Shown here: in pieces, positions 14,120 through 27,300 of the stretch
Position numbering within the stretch: position 1 is the first letter of the stretch
Layout: each line of letters starts with the position of its first letter
Assembly: GCA_963971225.1 (NCBI GenBank)
Contig: OZ020269.1
Location: 372,001 to 436,000, forward strand
Direction of reading: 5' to 3'
Source: Melieria omissa
Taxonomy: Eukaryota; Arthropoda; Insecta; Diptera; Ulidiidae
DNA length: 64,000 nt
Program-made: the position numbers and the translations under genes
Notes under the pieces: generated by a model
Seen by the model: the letters and a program-made list of their open reading frames with translations, nothing else
The model's database searches: none
What the model was told of the DNA's origin: nothing

Positions 14120-14650
14120 TAGAAAAAAATACCGTTGCCGTTGACTAAAAAGTAATATTGTTATAAGTAACTTGTAAAAAAGTAATAATATTACTGAAGG
14201 TGATTACTTATGGGGAAAAATAACTAGTTACACTACTTTTTTAAAGCCAAAGTAATATACTACTACGTGTCAGCCGCCGTGGCTCAGTTGGTTAGTGCGC
14301 GGTCCAGCGAGTCGCATGCAGAGCGACGCAAGATCGAATACTGCATGTAGTAACACCTAAAAAAAATAACGGGAAACTCGTTTTCTCTTTCGGTGGCTGT
14401 CCTCTCAGCTGGAAATGGCAAACCTCTGAGAGTAAAAATTGCCTATGAAAAAGCTCCCAACCTGCCGTTCGGAACCGGGATAAAACTGTAGGTCCCTTCC
14501 ACCCGCGTACAAAATTCACACGCACAACACGGGTGGTTGCGGGAAGCTAGGCCTTAGTCTCGCGGAAGCGGGCTGTCGTGCCAATCAATTATAAATTAAA
14601 ATATACTACGTAATTAGTTACACTACTTTAATATATTAGTCACAACACTG
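14120..14650. mobile_element. Probable hAT-like MITE hosting the SINE, copy 1
   Basis: This AT-rich stretch is full of TTACT/AGTAA palindromes (AGTAATAATATTACT, TAACTAGTTACACTACTTTT), typical of short hAT-derived elements. Its right end on the complementary strand reads CAGTGTTGTGACTAA, a hAT-like terminus. The left end near GCCGTTGACTAAAAAG is only partly similar, and I see no clear 8-bp duplication, so the left boundary is approximate. The SINE is inserted inside it: AGTTACACTACTTT occurs on both sides of the SINE. Confidence 0.45.
14269..14600 (+). mobile_element. tRNA-derived SINE with tephritid-like core, copy 1
   Basis: The 5' part carries an RNA polymerase III A box (TGGCTCAGTTGG, 14,280-14,291) and a degenerate B box (GATCGAATAC, 14,332-14,341) about 40 bp downstream. 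The tRNA-unrelated body contains GGAAATGGCAAACCTC, GAAAAAGCTCC, TGCCGTTCGG and AAACTGTAGGTCCC in the order I know from an abundant SINE of tephritid flies. It is flanked by near-identical target duplications: ATATACTACTACGT before it and ATATACTACGT after it. It is not a functional tRNA gene, because the tRNA part has no closed cloverleaf. Other copies are at 29,110-29,441 and 43,918-44,249. Confidence 0.85.
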
Positions 14651-16186
14651 CTCACCACACTCTCTAAACCAGCGCAGCTGTGCAAAATAGATGTTCACAC
14701 GGTTTCAATGGTGGAGCAAAAGGCTGAAGACCCTTCACAGCATCCGATGCTCGCAACCATCCTCAAGGAGTACTTGAATCTCTCTCTGCCCAGCTCTGCC
14801 CCACGTGTGGATAGCCCCACTTCTATCAAACATTATATCGTAACGAGCGGGCCGCCAGTAGCTGAGCGCCCTCGGAGGCTATGCGGTGAAAATTTATCGG
14901 CAGCAAAGGCCGACTTTGATCTGCTTCTCCATCATGGCGTCATACGCCCATCTAGCAGTCCATGGGCGAGCCCCATCCACATGGTGCCCAAGAAGTCTGG
15001 TGAGTGGCGATCAACAGGTGACTACAGAAGACTCAACGCTCAGGCAGTTCCTGATCGCTACCCAGTTCCACATTGTAAGGATATTTTCCAGCGCTTACAC
15101 GGAAAATGCATCTTTTCTACCATCGACCTCGTCCGGGCGTACCATCAGATACCAGTAGCCCCTGAAGATGTTCCAAAGACCGCAGTTACAACGCCATTTG
15201 GACTTTTCGAGTTCCTGGGTATGCCACCGGGCCTCCGCAACGCTGCCCAAACATTCCAACGCCACATGGACAACCTCTTACGGTCTCTTCCATACGCAGC
15301 CTGTTTTATCGACGACCTGATCATATTTTCTAATTCCGTTGAGGAGCATGCCGAACATCTCCGCTGCGTGTTTGAAATTCTACACCAGAATAAGCTCTCA
15401 ATCAATCTCGCGAAGTGCAGATTTGGCAAAACCGAACTAGTGTACCTGGGCTACACTGTCAACCAACATGGGTACTGGCCTCCTGCTGACAAAGTAGATG
15501 CCATCGTGTCGTATCCAAAGCCCGAGACTATCACCGATCTCAGGGGATTCTTGGGTATGCTAAATTATTTCCGTCGTTGAATCCCACAAGCCGCAGCGAC
15601 TCAGGCCCCGCTTAATGGATATTTGAAAAACGCCAAGAAGAAGGACAAGCGGAGGATAGAATGGATACCTGTTGCAGAAAAGGCCTTTGCGGATTGTAAA
15701 AATAGCATCGCCACTGCCACCAGGAACGCATTCATCGCACCAACAGCACCCTTGGCCCTCTCCACCGACGCATCGGACTTTGCAATTGGCGCATCCCTTG
15801 AACAGTTGCAAGATAACGTCTGGAGACCGGTGGGATTTTTCTCACGTAAATTGAGCCAAGCTGAACAACGATATAGTACTTATGACCGCGAGCTGCTCGC
15901 TGTCTTTGCTGCTATAAAGTTTTTTCGACATCACCTGGAAGACCGCAAATTTGTCATCAAAACCGACCACCGTCCTCTCATCTACGCCTTCTCCCAGCGA
16001 GCTGACAAAGCCTCCTCGAGACAGCTAAGGCAGCTGGACTACATTTCGCAATTCGACGCCGAAATTATCCACGTTAAAGGTGAAGAGAACGCAGCAGCCG
16101 ATGCGCTTTCGCGCATTAATGAAATTTGTATGCCGACCATTCGCTACCATCCAATCAGCCCAACAGGACGACAACCAGTTCGCTGA
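14651..16186 (+). pseudogene. Gypsy pol pseudogene: reverse transcriptase and RNase H, copy 1
   Basis: This is the central part of a Ty3/Gypsy Pol, which copies element RNA into DNA. From the in-frame ATG at 14,708 the product has the pre-RT motif [24 protein letters not shown], the palm motif [14 protein letters not shown], and FIDDLIIFS in place of the usual YIDD. After an in-frame TGA at 15,578-15,580 the same frame continues into RNase H: STDASDFAIGASL, YDRELLAVFAAIKFFRH, KTDHRPL and AADALSR supply its acidic residues. Sequence style and domain order fit the CsRn1 clade. There is no upstream gag or protease, and the MITE end abuts the frame. The TGA and later frameshifts make it non-functional. 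Confidence 0.9.
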
Positions 16187-17389
16187 AGTCAAGCAAGACA
16201 CTTCACTTAAACTGCAGCAGCTGGCAATACAAGACTGTCATGTTTACTGTGACATTTCGTCTGGCCGCGTGCGACCGTATATTCCGACAAGCCTCCGGCG
16301 GCAAGCATTCAACATAGTACACAGCTCTTCACACCCAAGTGGCCGCGTAACAGCTCGTCATCTCAAAGAAAAGTTCGTGTGGCCCGGTATCAAGAAGGAC
16401 GCACTACAATGGTGTCGTGAATGCATCGCCTGTCAGAAGTCCAGAGTCAGCCGGCATAATCGACTCATACCTGAGCATCCCCGATAATCGCTTCGACCAC
16501 ATACACATAGACCTGATTTACCTTGCAGCCGTCAACAAATTAAGGTATTGCCTAACTATAATTGACCGTTTTTCCAGGTGGCTGTTGCAGTGCCGCTGGA
16601 AGACATGGAAGCAGGAACAGTAGCATCAGCGCTCTACGCCAATTGGATCTGCTCCTATGGGACACCTCTTACTATAACGACAGACCAGGGTCAGCAATTC
16701 GAGTCTGCACTTTTCACGGCATTGGCCAAAGTTATCGGTGCTCGTATCATCCACACCACTCCCTACCACCCCCAAGCGAATGGAATGGTGGAGCGATTCC
16801 ATCGTACTTTAAAAGCAGCTCTAATGTGTCACGCACCCACCCCTGGCCGGAAATCCTGCCAACAGTACTCCTCGGATTGCGGTCATGCCTGAAAGAAGAT
16901 TTAAACGCTTCCCCTGCCGAGCTTCTCTTCGGTGCGCCTATTCGGTTGCCAGGAGAATTCTTCGCATCCGAAGACCAATCTGCTAGCCCGGAGCTGTTCC
17001 TGGAAAAGCATAGGGAAACTACGCCCAACAACGATTGCTCACCACGCCAAATCACGCTGTTTCATACTTAAGGATCTGTATACCTGCAGCCACGTTTTTC
17101 GCAGAGTTGACGCCGTCCGAAAGCCATTGGAGCCCCCTACACAGGCCCCCATGAGGTATTACGCCGTCTCAACGACCGTGTATTTGTCATACGCATTAAC
17201 GATATCGAGAAAGCTGTGTCCGTCGACTGTCTTAAACCGGCGTTCGTGGTCAAACAGGATCAACATCAGCACGACCACACGTTGGAGCCCATGGGTAACA
17301 CCCTACTGTCAAACACTATGGACAGACCACTTCGAACATATGCCAGAAAACCACACAAATCGGTATCGTTCGCCGCCTCCACCGGCTAA
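16187..17389 (+). pseudogene. Gypsy pol pseudogene: integrase, copy 1
   Basis: Integrase sequence continues from the RNase H but is spread over all three frames. The zinc-binding HHCC domain is in the frame 16,080-16,487 (FNIVHSSSHPSGR, then CRECIACQ). The catalytic core is split between HIDLI and IIDRFSRW (16,417 frame) and TTDQGQQFES and GMVERFHRTLKAAL (16,578 frame), giving D, D and E. Downstream pieces (LLGLRSCLKEDL, HVFRRVDAVRKPLEPP) are again shifted. I count at least five frame changes, near 16,145, 16,470, 16,580, 16,840 and 17,040. The last recognisable codons end at a TAA at 17,387. Confidence 0.88.
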
Positions 17390-17409
17390 CTCTCTGAGAA
17401 GGGGGTACC

Positions 17410-17626
17410 TGTGGCGGCAATGCCCTCTCTAAATGTAATGCTGGCAATGCTGTCTGTCAGCAACTCAGCAAATTTAAATACAATGAAATGTTTTTATGGG
17501 AGTAGGCCGTGCGCTGCGGTCGCGCCGGCAACCGTTACTCCGTTTACATCATTTTTGATAATAAAAGAGAAGTTGTTACAACGTGCAAGCTCGCGTTTCA
17601 TTTCGTTAGAGGCAACTAGCCCTACA
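17410..17626 (+). repeat. 3' LTR of the Gypsy element, copy 1
   Basis: A purine tract GAGAAGGGGG (17,396-17,405) lies just upstream, as expected for the plus-strand primer. The LTR begins TGTGGCGGCAATGCC and ends CTAGCCCTACA, with TG...CA termini and a length of 217 bp. It has AATAAAAGAG near 17,570 as a polyadenylation signal. Satellite sequence resumes at the next base. The identical LTR is at 32,251-32,467 and 47,059-47,275. Confidence 0.75.
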
Positions 17627-18300
17627 CTATTAGACTCATCAGCGCCATCTAGTCTGGTGCAATTTTGCCACAAAATTTTAAAACCAAAATCCCATCTGAA
17701 TTTGCAACATTTCTACAAGACAAATGCAACATTTCCACCAAAAAAATGCAACATTTGTTTCTATTAGGCTCGTCAGCGCCATCTAGTCTTGTGCAATCTT
17801 GCACAAAATTTAAAAACGAAAATCCCGCTTCGATGTGCAACATTTCCACCCGACAAATGCAACATTTCTACCTGACAAGTGCAACGTTTGTAATTCTTTT
17901 TCGGACACTCTGCAGCGCCATCTACTCTCCTGCAACCCCCTACAATATTTAAACACCAACATCCCATTTCAATGTGCAACATTTCCACCCGACAAATACA
18001 ACATTTTCACCCAACATATGCAACGCCACAGTATATAAAAACCAACATCCCACTTGAATGTGCAACATTTCCACCCGACAAATGCAACATTTCTACCTGA
18101 CAAGTGCAACGTTTGTAATTCTTTTTCGGACACTCTGCAGCGCCATCTAGTCTGGAGCAATCTTGCCACAATATTTACAAACCAACATCCCACTTCAATG
18201 TGCAACATTTCCACCCGACAAATGCAACATTTGCACCTGTCAAATGCAACATTTGTTTCTATTAGACTCATCAGCGCCATCTAGTCTGCTGCAATCTTGC
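17627..18300 (+). repeat. Divergent satellite monomers right of the Gypsy composite, copy 1
   Basis: About five monomers of the satellite family lie here, again unlike any position in the 2,082-bp HOR. Examples are CTAGTCTGGTGCAATTTTGC near 17,650 and a compressed piece, CATATGCAACGCCACAG, near 18,020. The regular HOR register is regained at about 18,300 with CAAAATTTAAAAACTAAAAT. Equivalent stretches are 32,468-33,141 and 47,276-47,949. Confidence 0.88.
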
Positions 18301-21300
18301 CACAAAATTTAAAAACTAAAATCCCACATCAATGTGCAATTCCACACAAAAAATGCAACATTTCTACCACGACAAATGCATCATTTGTTGTCGTGCGCTC
18401 TTCAGCGCCATCTAGTGCTGCAACCTCGCCACAAAATTTAAAAACCAACATCCCACTTCAATCTGCAACATTTTCACCCCACAAATACAACATTTCCACC
18501 CAACAAATGCAACAGTCGTTCGCCTTTTTCGTACAGTCTTCAGCGCCTACAAGTCTGCTGTAATCTTGCCACAATATTTAGAAACCATCATCCCACTTCA
18601 ATGTGCAACATTTCCACCCAACAAATGCAATATTTGCACCTGTCAAATGCCACATTTGTTTCTATTAGACTCATCAGCGCCATCTAGTCTGCTGCAATCT
18701 TGCCACAAAATTTAAAAACCAGTATCCCACCTGAATGTGCAACATTTCCACCCAACAAATGCAACATTTCTACCTGTCAAATGCCACAGCTGTTCGCCTT
18801 TTTCGTACAGTCTTCAGAGCCATCTAGTCTGCTGTAATCCGCTTCGATGTGCAACATTTTCACCCTACAAATGTAACGTTTCCACCACGACAAATGCAAC
18901 ATTTGCTTCTATTTCGCGCACTTTTTAGCGCCATCTGGTCTGCTGCGACCTAGCCACAAAATTTAAAAACCAACATCCCACTTCAATGTGCAACATTTCC
19001 ATACGAAAATGCAACATTTCCACCTAACAAGTGCAACGTTTGTAATTCTTTTTCGGACACTCTGCAGCGCCATCTACTCTCCTGCAACCTCCCACAATAT
19101 TTAAAAACCAACCCACTTCAATGTGCAACATTTCCACCCGACAAATACAACATTTCCACCCAACATATGAAACATTTGTTTCTATTGGACTCATCAGCGC
19201 CATCTGGTCCGCTGCAACCACGCCACAAAATTTAAAAACCAACATCCCACTTCAATCTGCAACATTTCCACCCAACAAATGCAGCATTTCCATCTGTCAA
19301 ATGCAGCATTTGTCCGTCTTTTTCGTACAGTCTTCAGTGCCATCTAGTCTGCTGCAATTTTGCCACAAAATTTAAAAACCAAAATCCTACATCTATGTGC
19401 AACATTTCCACCACGACATATACAAAATTTGTTTTAATGCGACCGCTTTTCAGCGCCATCTAGTGCTGTAATCTTGCCACAATATCTAAAAACCAAATCT
19501 CACTTCAATGTGCAACATTTCTATCCGACAAATGCAACATTGGTTTCTATTTCGTACCCTCTACGGCACCATCTGGTCTGCTGCATTCTCGCCACAATAT
19601 TTAAAAATCAACCTCCCACTTCAATGTGCAACATTTCAACCCAACAAATGCAGCATTTCCACCTGTCAAATGCAGCATTTGTCCGTCTTTTTCGTACAGT
19701 CTTCAGTGCCATCGCGTCTGCTGCAATTTTGCCACAAAATTTAAAAACCAAAATCCCGCATCTATCTACAACATTTCCACTACGACTTATTTTAACTTGT
19801 TTTAATTCGTACACTGTTCAGCGCCATCTGGTGCTGCAACCTCGCCACAAAATTTAAAAACCAACATCCCACTTCAATCTGCAACATTTCCACCCAACAA
19901 ATGCAGCATTTCCATCTGTCAAATGCAGCATTTGTCCGTCTTTTTCGTACAGTCTTCAGTGCCATCAAGTCTGCTGCAATTTTGCCACAAAATTTAAAAA
20001 CCAAAATCCCACATCTATGTGCAACATTTCCACCCGACAAATGCAAAATTTCCACCACGCATATGCAACATTTGTTTTAATTCGACCACTTTATAGCGCC
20101 ATCTAGTGCTGTAATCTTGCCGCAATATTTAAAAACCAAATCTCACTTCAATGTGCAACATTTCCACCCTACATTTCATTTCAACGCTACATTTCTTTCT
20201 ATTAGACTTATCAGTCTAATGTGTAGTCTTGTGCAACCTTGCCAAAAAATTTAAAAACCAACATCCCATTTCAATGTGCAACATTTCCACCCTACAAATG
20301 CAACGTTTCCACCTGACATATGCTACATTTGTTATTGTTATTCGCACACTCTTCAGCGCCATCTAGTCTGCTGCAACCTCGCCACAAAATTTAAAAACTA
20401 AAATCCCACATCAATGTGCAATTCCACACAAAAAATGCAACATTTCTACCACGACAAATGCATCATTTGTTGTCGTGCGCTCTTCAGCGCCATCTAGTGC
20501 TGCAACCTCGCCACAAAATTTAAAAACCAACATCCCACTTCAATCTGCAACATTTTCACCCCACAAATACAACATTTCCACCCAACAAATGCAACAGTCG
20601 TTCGCCTTTTTCGTACAGTCTTCAGCGCCTACAAGTCTGCTGTAATCTTGCCACAATATTTAGAAACCATCATCCCACTTCAATGTGCAACATTTCCACC
20701 CAACAAATGCAATATTTGCACCTGTCAAATGCCACATTTGTTTCTATTAGACTCATCAGCGCCATCTAGTCTGCTGCAATCTTGCCACAAAATTTAAAAA
20801 CCAGTATCCCACCTGAATGTACAACATTTCCACCCAACAAATGCAACATTTCTACCTGTCAAATGCCACAGCTGTTCGCCTTTTTCGTACAGTCTTCAGA
20901 GCCATCTAGTCTGCTGTAATCCGCTTCGATGTGCAACATTTTCACCCTACAAATGTAACGTTTCCACCACGACAAATGCAACATTTGCTTCTATTTCGCG
21001 CACTTTTTAGCGCCATCTGGTCTGCTGCAACCTAGCCACAAAATTTAAAAACCAACATCCCACTTCAATGTGCAACATTTCCATACGAAAATGCAACATT
21101 TCCACCTAACAAGTGCAACGTTTGTAATTCTTTTTCGGACACTCTGCAGCGCCATCTACTCTCCTGCAACCTCCCACAATATTTAAAAACCAACCCACTT
21201 CAATGTGCAACATTTCCACCCGACAAATACAACATTTCCACCCAACATATGAAACATTTGTTTCTATTGGACTCATCAGCGCCATCTGGTCCGCTGCAAC

Positions 21301-24300
21301 CACGCCACAAAATTTAAAAACCAACATCCCACTTCAATCTGCAACATTTCCACCCAACAAATGCAGCATTTCCATCTGTCAAATGCAGCATTTGTCCGTC
21401 TTTTTCGTACAGTCTTCAGTGCCATCTAGTCTGCTGCAATTTTTCCACAAAATTTAAAAACCAAAATCCTACATCTATGTGCAACATTTCCACCACGACA
21501 TATACAACATTTGTTTTAATGCGACCGCTTTTCAGCGCCATCTAGTGCTGTAATCTTGCCACAATATCTAAAAACCAAATCTCACTTCAATGTGCAACAT
21601 TTCTATCCGACAAATGCAACATTGGTTTCTATTTCGTACCCTCTACGGCACCATCTGGTCTGCTGCATTCTCGCCACAATATTTAAAAATCAACCTCCCA
21701 CTTCAATGTGCAACATTTCAACCCAACAAATGCAGCATTTCCACCTGTCAAATGCAGCATTTGTCCGTCTTTTTCGTACAGTCTTCAGTGCCATCGCGTC
21801 TGCTGCAATTTTGCCACAAAATTTAAAAACCAAAATCCCGCATCTATCTACAACATTTCCACTACGACTTATTTTAACTTGTTTTAATTCGTACACTGTT
21901 CAGCGCCATCTGGTGCTGCAACCTCGCCACAAAATTTAAAAACCAACATCCCACTTCAATCTGCAACATTTCCACCCAACAAATGCAGCATTTCCATCTG
22001 TCAAATGCAGCATTTGTCCGTCTTTTTCGTACAGTCTTCAGTGCCATCTAGTCTGCTGCAATTTTGCCACAAAATTTAAAAACCAAAATCCCACATCTAT
22101 GTGCAACATTTCCACCCGACAAATGCAAAATTTCCACCACGCATATGCAACATTTGTTTTAATTCGACCACTTTTCAGCGCCATCTAGTGCTGTAATCTT
22201 GCCGCAATATTTAAAAACCAAATCTCACTTCAATGTGCAACATTTCCACCCTACATTTCATTTCAACGCTACATTTCTTTCTATTAGACTTATCAGTCTA
22301 ATGTGTAGTCTTGTGCAACCTTGCCAAAAAATTTAAAAACCAACATCCCATTTCAATGTGCAACATTTCCACCCTACAAATGCAACGTTTCCACCTGACA
22401 TATGCTACATTTGTTATTGTTATTCGCACACTCTTCAGCGCCATCTAGTCTGCTGCAACCTCGCCACAAAATTTAAAAACTAAAATCCCACATCAATGTG
22501 CAATTCCACACAAAAAATGCAACATTTCTACCACGACAAATGCATCATTTGTTGTCGTGCGCTCTTCAGCGCCATCTAGTGCTGCAACCTCGCCACAAAA
22601 TTTAAAAACCAACATCCCACTTCAATCTGCAACATTTTCACCCCACAAATACAACATTTCCACCCAACAAATGCAACAGTCGTTCGCCTTTTTCGTACAG
22701 TCTTCAGCGCCTACAAGTCTGCTGTAATCTTGCCACAATATTTAGAAACCATCATCCCACTTCAATGTGCAACATTTCCACCCAACAAATGCAATATTTG
22801 CACCTGTCAAATGCCACATTTGTTTCTATTAGACTCATCAGCGCCATCTAGTCTGCTGCAATCTTGCCACAAAATTTAAAAACCAGTATCCCACCTGAAT
22901 GTGCAACATTTCCACCCAACAAATGCAACATTTCTACCTGTCAAATGCCACAGCTGTTCGCCTTTTTCGTACAGTCTTCAGAGCCATCTAGTCTGCTGTA
23001 ATCCGCTTCGATGTGCAACATTTTCACCCTACAAATGTAACGTTTCCACCACGACAAATGCAACATTTGCTTCTATTTCGCGCACTTTTTAGCGCCATCT
23101 GGTCTGCTGCGACCTAGCCACAAAATTTAAAAACCAACATCCCACTTCAATGTGCAACATTTCCATACGAAAATGCAACATTTCCACCTAACAAGTGCAA
23201 CGTTTGTAATTCTTTTTCGGACACTCTGCAGCGCCATCTACTCTCCTGCAACCTCCCACAATATTTAAAAACCAACCCACTTCAATGTGCAACATTTCCA
23301 CCCGACAAATACAACATTTCCACCCAACATATGAAACATTTGTTTCTATTGGACTCATCAGCGCCATCTGGTCCGCTGCAACCACGCCACAAAATTTAAA
23401 AACCAACATCCCACTTCAATCTGCAACATTTCCACCCAACAAATGCAGCATTTCCATCTGTCAAATGCAGCATTTGTCCGTCTTTTTCGTACAGTCTTCA
23501 GTGCCATCTAGTCTGCTGCAATTTTGCCACAAAATTTAAAAACCAAAATCCTACATCTATGTGCAACATTTCCACCACGACATATACAACATTTGTTTTA
23601 ATGCGACCGCTTTTCAGCGCCATCTAGTGCTGTAATCTTGCCACAATATCTAAAAACCAAATCTCACTTCAATGTGCAACATTTCTATCCGACAAATGCA
23701 ACATTGGTTTCTATTTCGTACCCTCTACGGCACCATCTGGTCTGCTGCATTCTCGCCACAATATTTAAAAATCAACCTCCCACTTCAATGTGCAACATTT
23801 CAACCCAACAAATGCAGCATTTCCACCTGTCAAATGCAGCATTTGTCCGTCTTTTTCGTACAGTCTTCAGTGCCATCGCGTCTGCTGCAATTTTGCCACA
23901 AAATTTAAAAACCAAAATCCCGCATCTATCTACAACATTTCCACTACGACTTATTTTAACTTGTTTTAATTCGTACACTGTTCAGCGCCATCTGGTGCTG
24001 CAACCTCGCCACAAAATTTAAAAACCAACATCCCACTTCAATCTGCAACATTTCCACCCAACAAATGCAGCATTTCCATCTGTCAAATGCAGCATTTGTC
24101 CGTCTTTTTCGTACAGTCTTCAGTGCCATCAAGTCTGCTGCAATTTTGCCACAAAATTTAAAAACCAAAATCCCACATCTATGTGCAACATTTCCACCCG
24201 ACAAATGCAAAATTTCCACCACGCATATGCAACATTTGTTTTAATTCGACCACTTTATAGCGCCATCTAGTGCTGTAATCTTGCCGCAATATTTAAAAAC

Positions 24301-27300
24301 CAAATCTCACTTCAATGTGCAACATTTCCACCCTACATTTCATTTCAACGCTACATTTCTTTCTATTAGACTTATCAGTCTAATGTGTAGTCTTGTGCAA
24401 CCTTGCCAAAAAATTTAAAAACCAACATCCCATTTCAATGTGCAACATTTCCACCCTACAAATGCAACGTTTCCACCTGACATATGCTACATTTGTTATT
24501 GTTATTCGCACACTCTTCAGCGCCATCTAGTCTGCTGCAACCTCGCCACAAAATTTAAAAACTAAAATCCCACATCAATGTGCAATTCCACACAAAAAAT
24601 GCAACATTTCTACCACGACAAATGCATCATTTGTTGTCGTGCGCTCTTCAGCGCCATCTAGTGCTGCAACCTCGCCACAAAATTTAAAAACCAACATCCC
24701 ACTTCAATCTGCAACATTTTCACCCCACAAATACAACATTTCCACCCAACAAATGCAACAGTCGTTCGCCTTTTTCGTACAGTCTTCAGCGCCTACAAGT
24801 CTGCTGTAATCTTGCCACAATATTTAGAAACCATCATCCCACTTCAATGTGCAACATTTCCACCCAACAAATGCAATATTTGCACCTGTCAAATGCCACA
24901 TTTGTTTCTATTAGACTCATCAGCGCCATCTAGTCTGCTGCAATCTTGCCACAAAATTTAAAAACCAGTATCCCACCTGAATGTACAACATTTCCACCCA
25001 ACAAATGCAACATTTCTACCTGTCAAATGCCACAGCTGTTCGCCTTTTTCGTACAGTCTTCAGAGCCATCTAGTCTGCTGTAATCCGCTTCGATGTGCAA
25101 CATTTTCACCCTACAAATGTAACGTTTCCACCACGACAAATGCAACATTTGCTTCTATTTCGCGCACTTTTTAGCGCCATCTGGTCTGCTGCAACCTAGC
25201 CACAAAATTTAAAAACCAACATCCCACTTCAATGTGCAACATTTCCATACGAAAATGCAACATTTCCACCTAACAAGTGCAACGTTTGTAATTCTTTTTC
25301 GGACACTCTGCAGCGCCATCTACTCTCCTGCAACCTCCCACAATATTTAAAAACCAACCCACTTCAATGTGCAACATTTCCACCCGACAAATACAACATT
25401 TCCACCCAACATATGAAACATTTGTTTCTATTGGACTCATCAGCGCCATCTGGTCCGCTGCAACCACGCCACAAAATTTAAAAACCAACATCCCACTTCA
25501 ATCTGCAACATTTCCACCCAACAAATGCAGCATTTCCATCTGTCAAATGCAGCATTTGTCCGTCTTTTTCGTACAGTCTTCAGTGCCATCTAGTCTGCTG
25601 CAATTTTTCCACAAAATTTAAAAACCAAAATCCTACATCTATGTGCAACATTTCCACCACGACATATACAACATTTGTTTTAATGCGACCGCTTTTCAGC
25701 GCCATCTAGTGCTGTAATCTTGCCACAATATCTAAAAACCAAATCTCACTTCAATGTGCAACATTTCTATCCGACAAATGCAACATTGGTTTCTATTTCG
25801 TACCCTCTACGGCACCATCTGGTCTGCTGCATTCTCGCCACAATATTTAAAAATCAACCTCCCACTTCAATGTGCAACATTTCAACCCAACAAATGCAGC
25901 ATTTCCACCTGTCAAATGCAGCATTTGTCCGTCTTTTTCGTACAGTCTTCAGTGCCATCGCGTCTGCTGCAATTTTGCCACAAAATTTAAAAACCAAAAT
26001 CCCGCATCTATCTACAACATTTCCACGACGACTTATTTTAACTTGTTTTAATTCGTACACTGTTCAGCGCCATCTGGTGCTGCAACCTCGCCACAAAATT
26101 TAAAAACCAACATCCCACTTCAATCTGCAACATTTCCACCCAACAAATGCAGCATTTCCATCTGTCAAATGCAGCATTTGTCCGTCTTTTTCGTACAGTC
26201 TTCAGTGCCATCTAGTCTGCTGCAATTTTGCCACAAAATTTAAAAACCAAAATCCCACATCTATGTGCAACATTTCCACCCGACAAATGCAAAATTTCCA
26301 CCACGCATATGCAACATTTGTTTTAATTCGACCACTTTTCAGCGCCATCTAGTGCTGTAATCTTGCCGCAATATTTAAAAACCAAATCTCACTTCAATGT
26401 GCAACATTTCCACCCTACATTTCATTTCAACGCTACATTTCTTTCTATTAGACTTATCAGTCTAATGTGTAGTCTTGTGCAACCTTGCCAAAAAATTTAA
26501 AAACCAACATCCCATTTCAATGTGCAACATTTCCACCCTACAAATGCAACGTTTCCACCTGACATATGCTACATTTGTTATTGTTATTCGCACACTCTTC
26601 AGCGCCATCTAGTCTGCTGCAACCTCGCCACAAAATTTAAAAACTAAAATCCCACATCAATGTGCAATTCCACACAAAAAATGCAACATTTCTACCACGA
26701 CAAATGCATCATTTGTTGTCGTGCGCTCTTCAGCGCCATCTAGTGCTGCAACCTCGCCACAAAATTTAAAAACCAACATCCCACTTCAATCTGCAACATT
26801 TTCACCCCACAAATACAACATTTCCACCCAACAAATGCAACAGTCGTTCGCCTTTTTCGTACAGTCTTCAGCGCCTACAAGTCTGCTGTAATCTTGCCAC
26901 AATATTTAGAAACCATCATCCCACTTCAATGTGCAACATTTCCACCCAACAAATGCAATATTTGCACCTGTCAAATGCCACATTTGTTTCTATTAGACTC
27001 ATCAGCGCCATCTAGTCTGCTGCAATCTTGCCACAAAATTTAAAAACCAGTATCCCACCTGAATGTGCAACATTTCCACCCAACAAATGCAACATTTCTA
27101 CCTGTCAAATGCCACAGCTGTTCGCCTTTTTCGTACAGTCTTCAGAGCCATCTAGTCTGCTGTAATCCGCTTCGATGTGCAACATTTTCACCCTACAAAT
27201 GTAACGTTTCCACCACGACAAATGCAACATTTGCTTCTATTTCGCGCACTTTTTAGCGCCATCTGGTCTGCTGCAACCTAGCCACAAAATTTAAAAACCA

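Larger units (their letters stand above)
14022..17626 (+). mobile_element. Degenerate CsRn1-type Ty3/Gypsy retrotransposon with nested MITE and SINE, copy 1
   Basis: The block interrupts a single satellite monomer. The left flank ends TTTCTA and the right flank resumes CTATTAGACTCATCAG, so the target was the monomer motif TTTCTATTAGAC, with CTA (or CTAA/CTAT) duplicated. The right end is a recognisable LTR. The left end begins TGTGGCCAC, similar to the LTR start TGTGGCGGC, and may be a decayed 5' LTR. Gag and protease are absent, replaced by a MITE/SINE segment. Pol runs from 14,651. The composite recurs at 28,863-32,467 and 43,671-47,275. Confidence 0.8.
12866..18300 (+). repeat. Super-repeat module, copy 1 (solo LTR, divergent satellite and Gypsy composite)
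   Basis: This 5.4-kb segment interrupts the regular HOR array and recurs at 27,707-33,141 and 42,515-47,949. In order it contains a solo LTR, divergent satellite monomers, a Gypsy composite with MITE and SINE, and more divergent monomers. The left junction differs between copies. Here the array goes from CTTGCCACAAAA straight to CCAAAATCCTAC, a loss of several hundred bp relative to copies 2 and 3, where the preceding monomer is intact. The rest of the module is almost base-for-base the same in all three copies. Confidence 0.93.

Noticed and set aside
14280..14345. A tRNA gene
   Set aside because: A and B boxes are present, but there is no acceptor-stem pairing or CCA-compatible end, and the sequence continues into a SINE body with target duplications.
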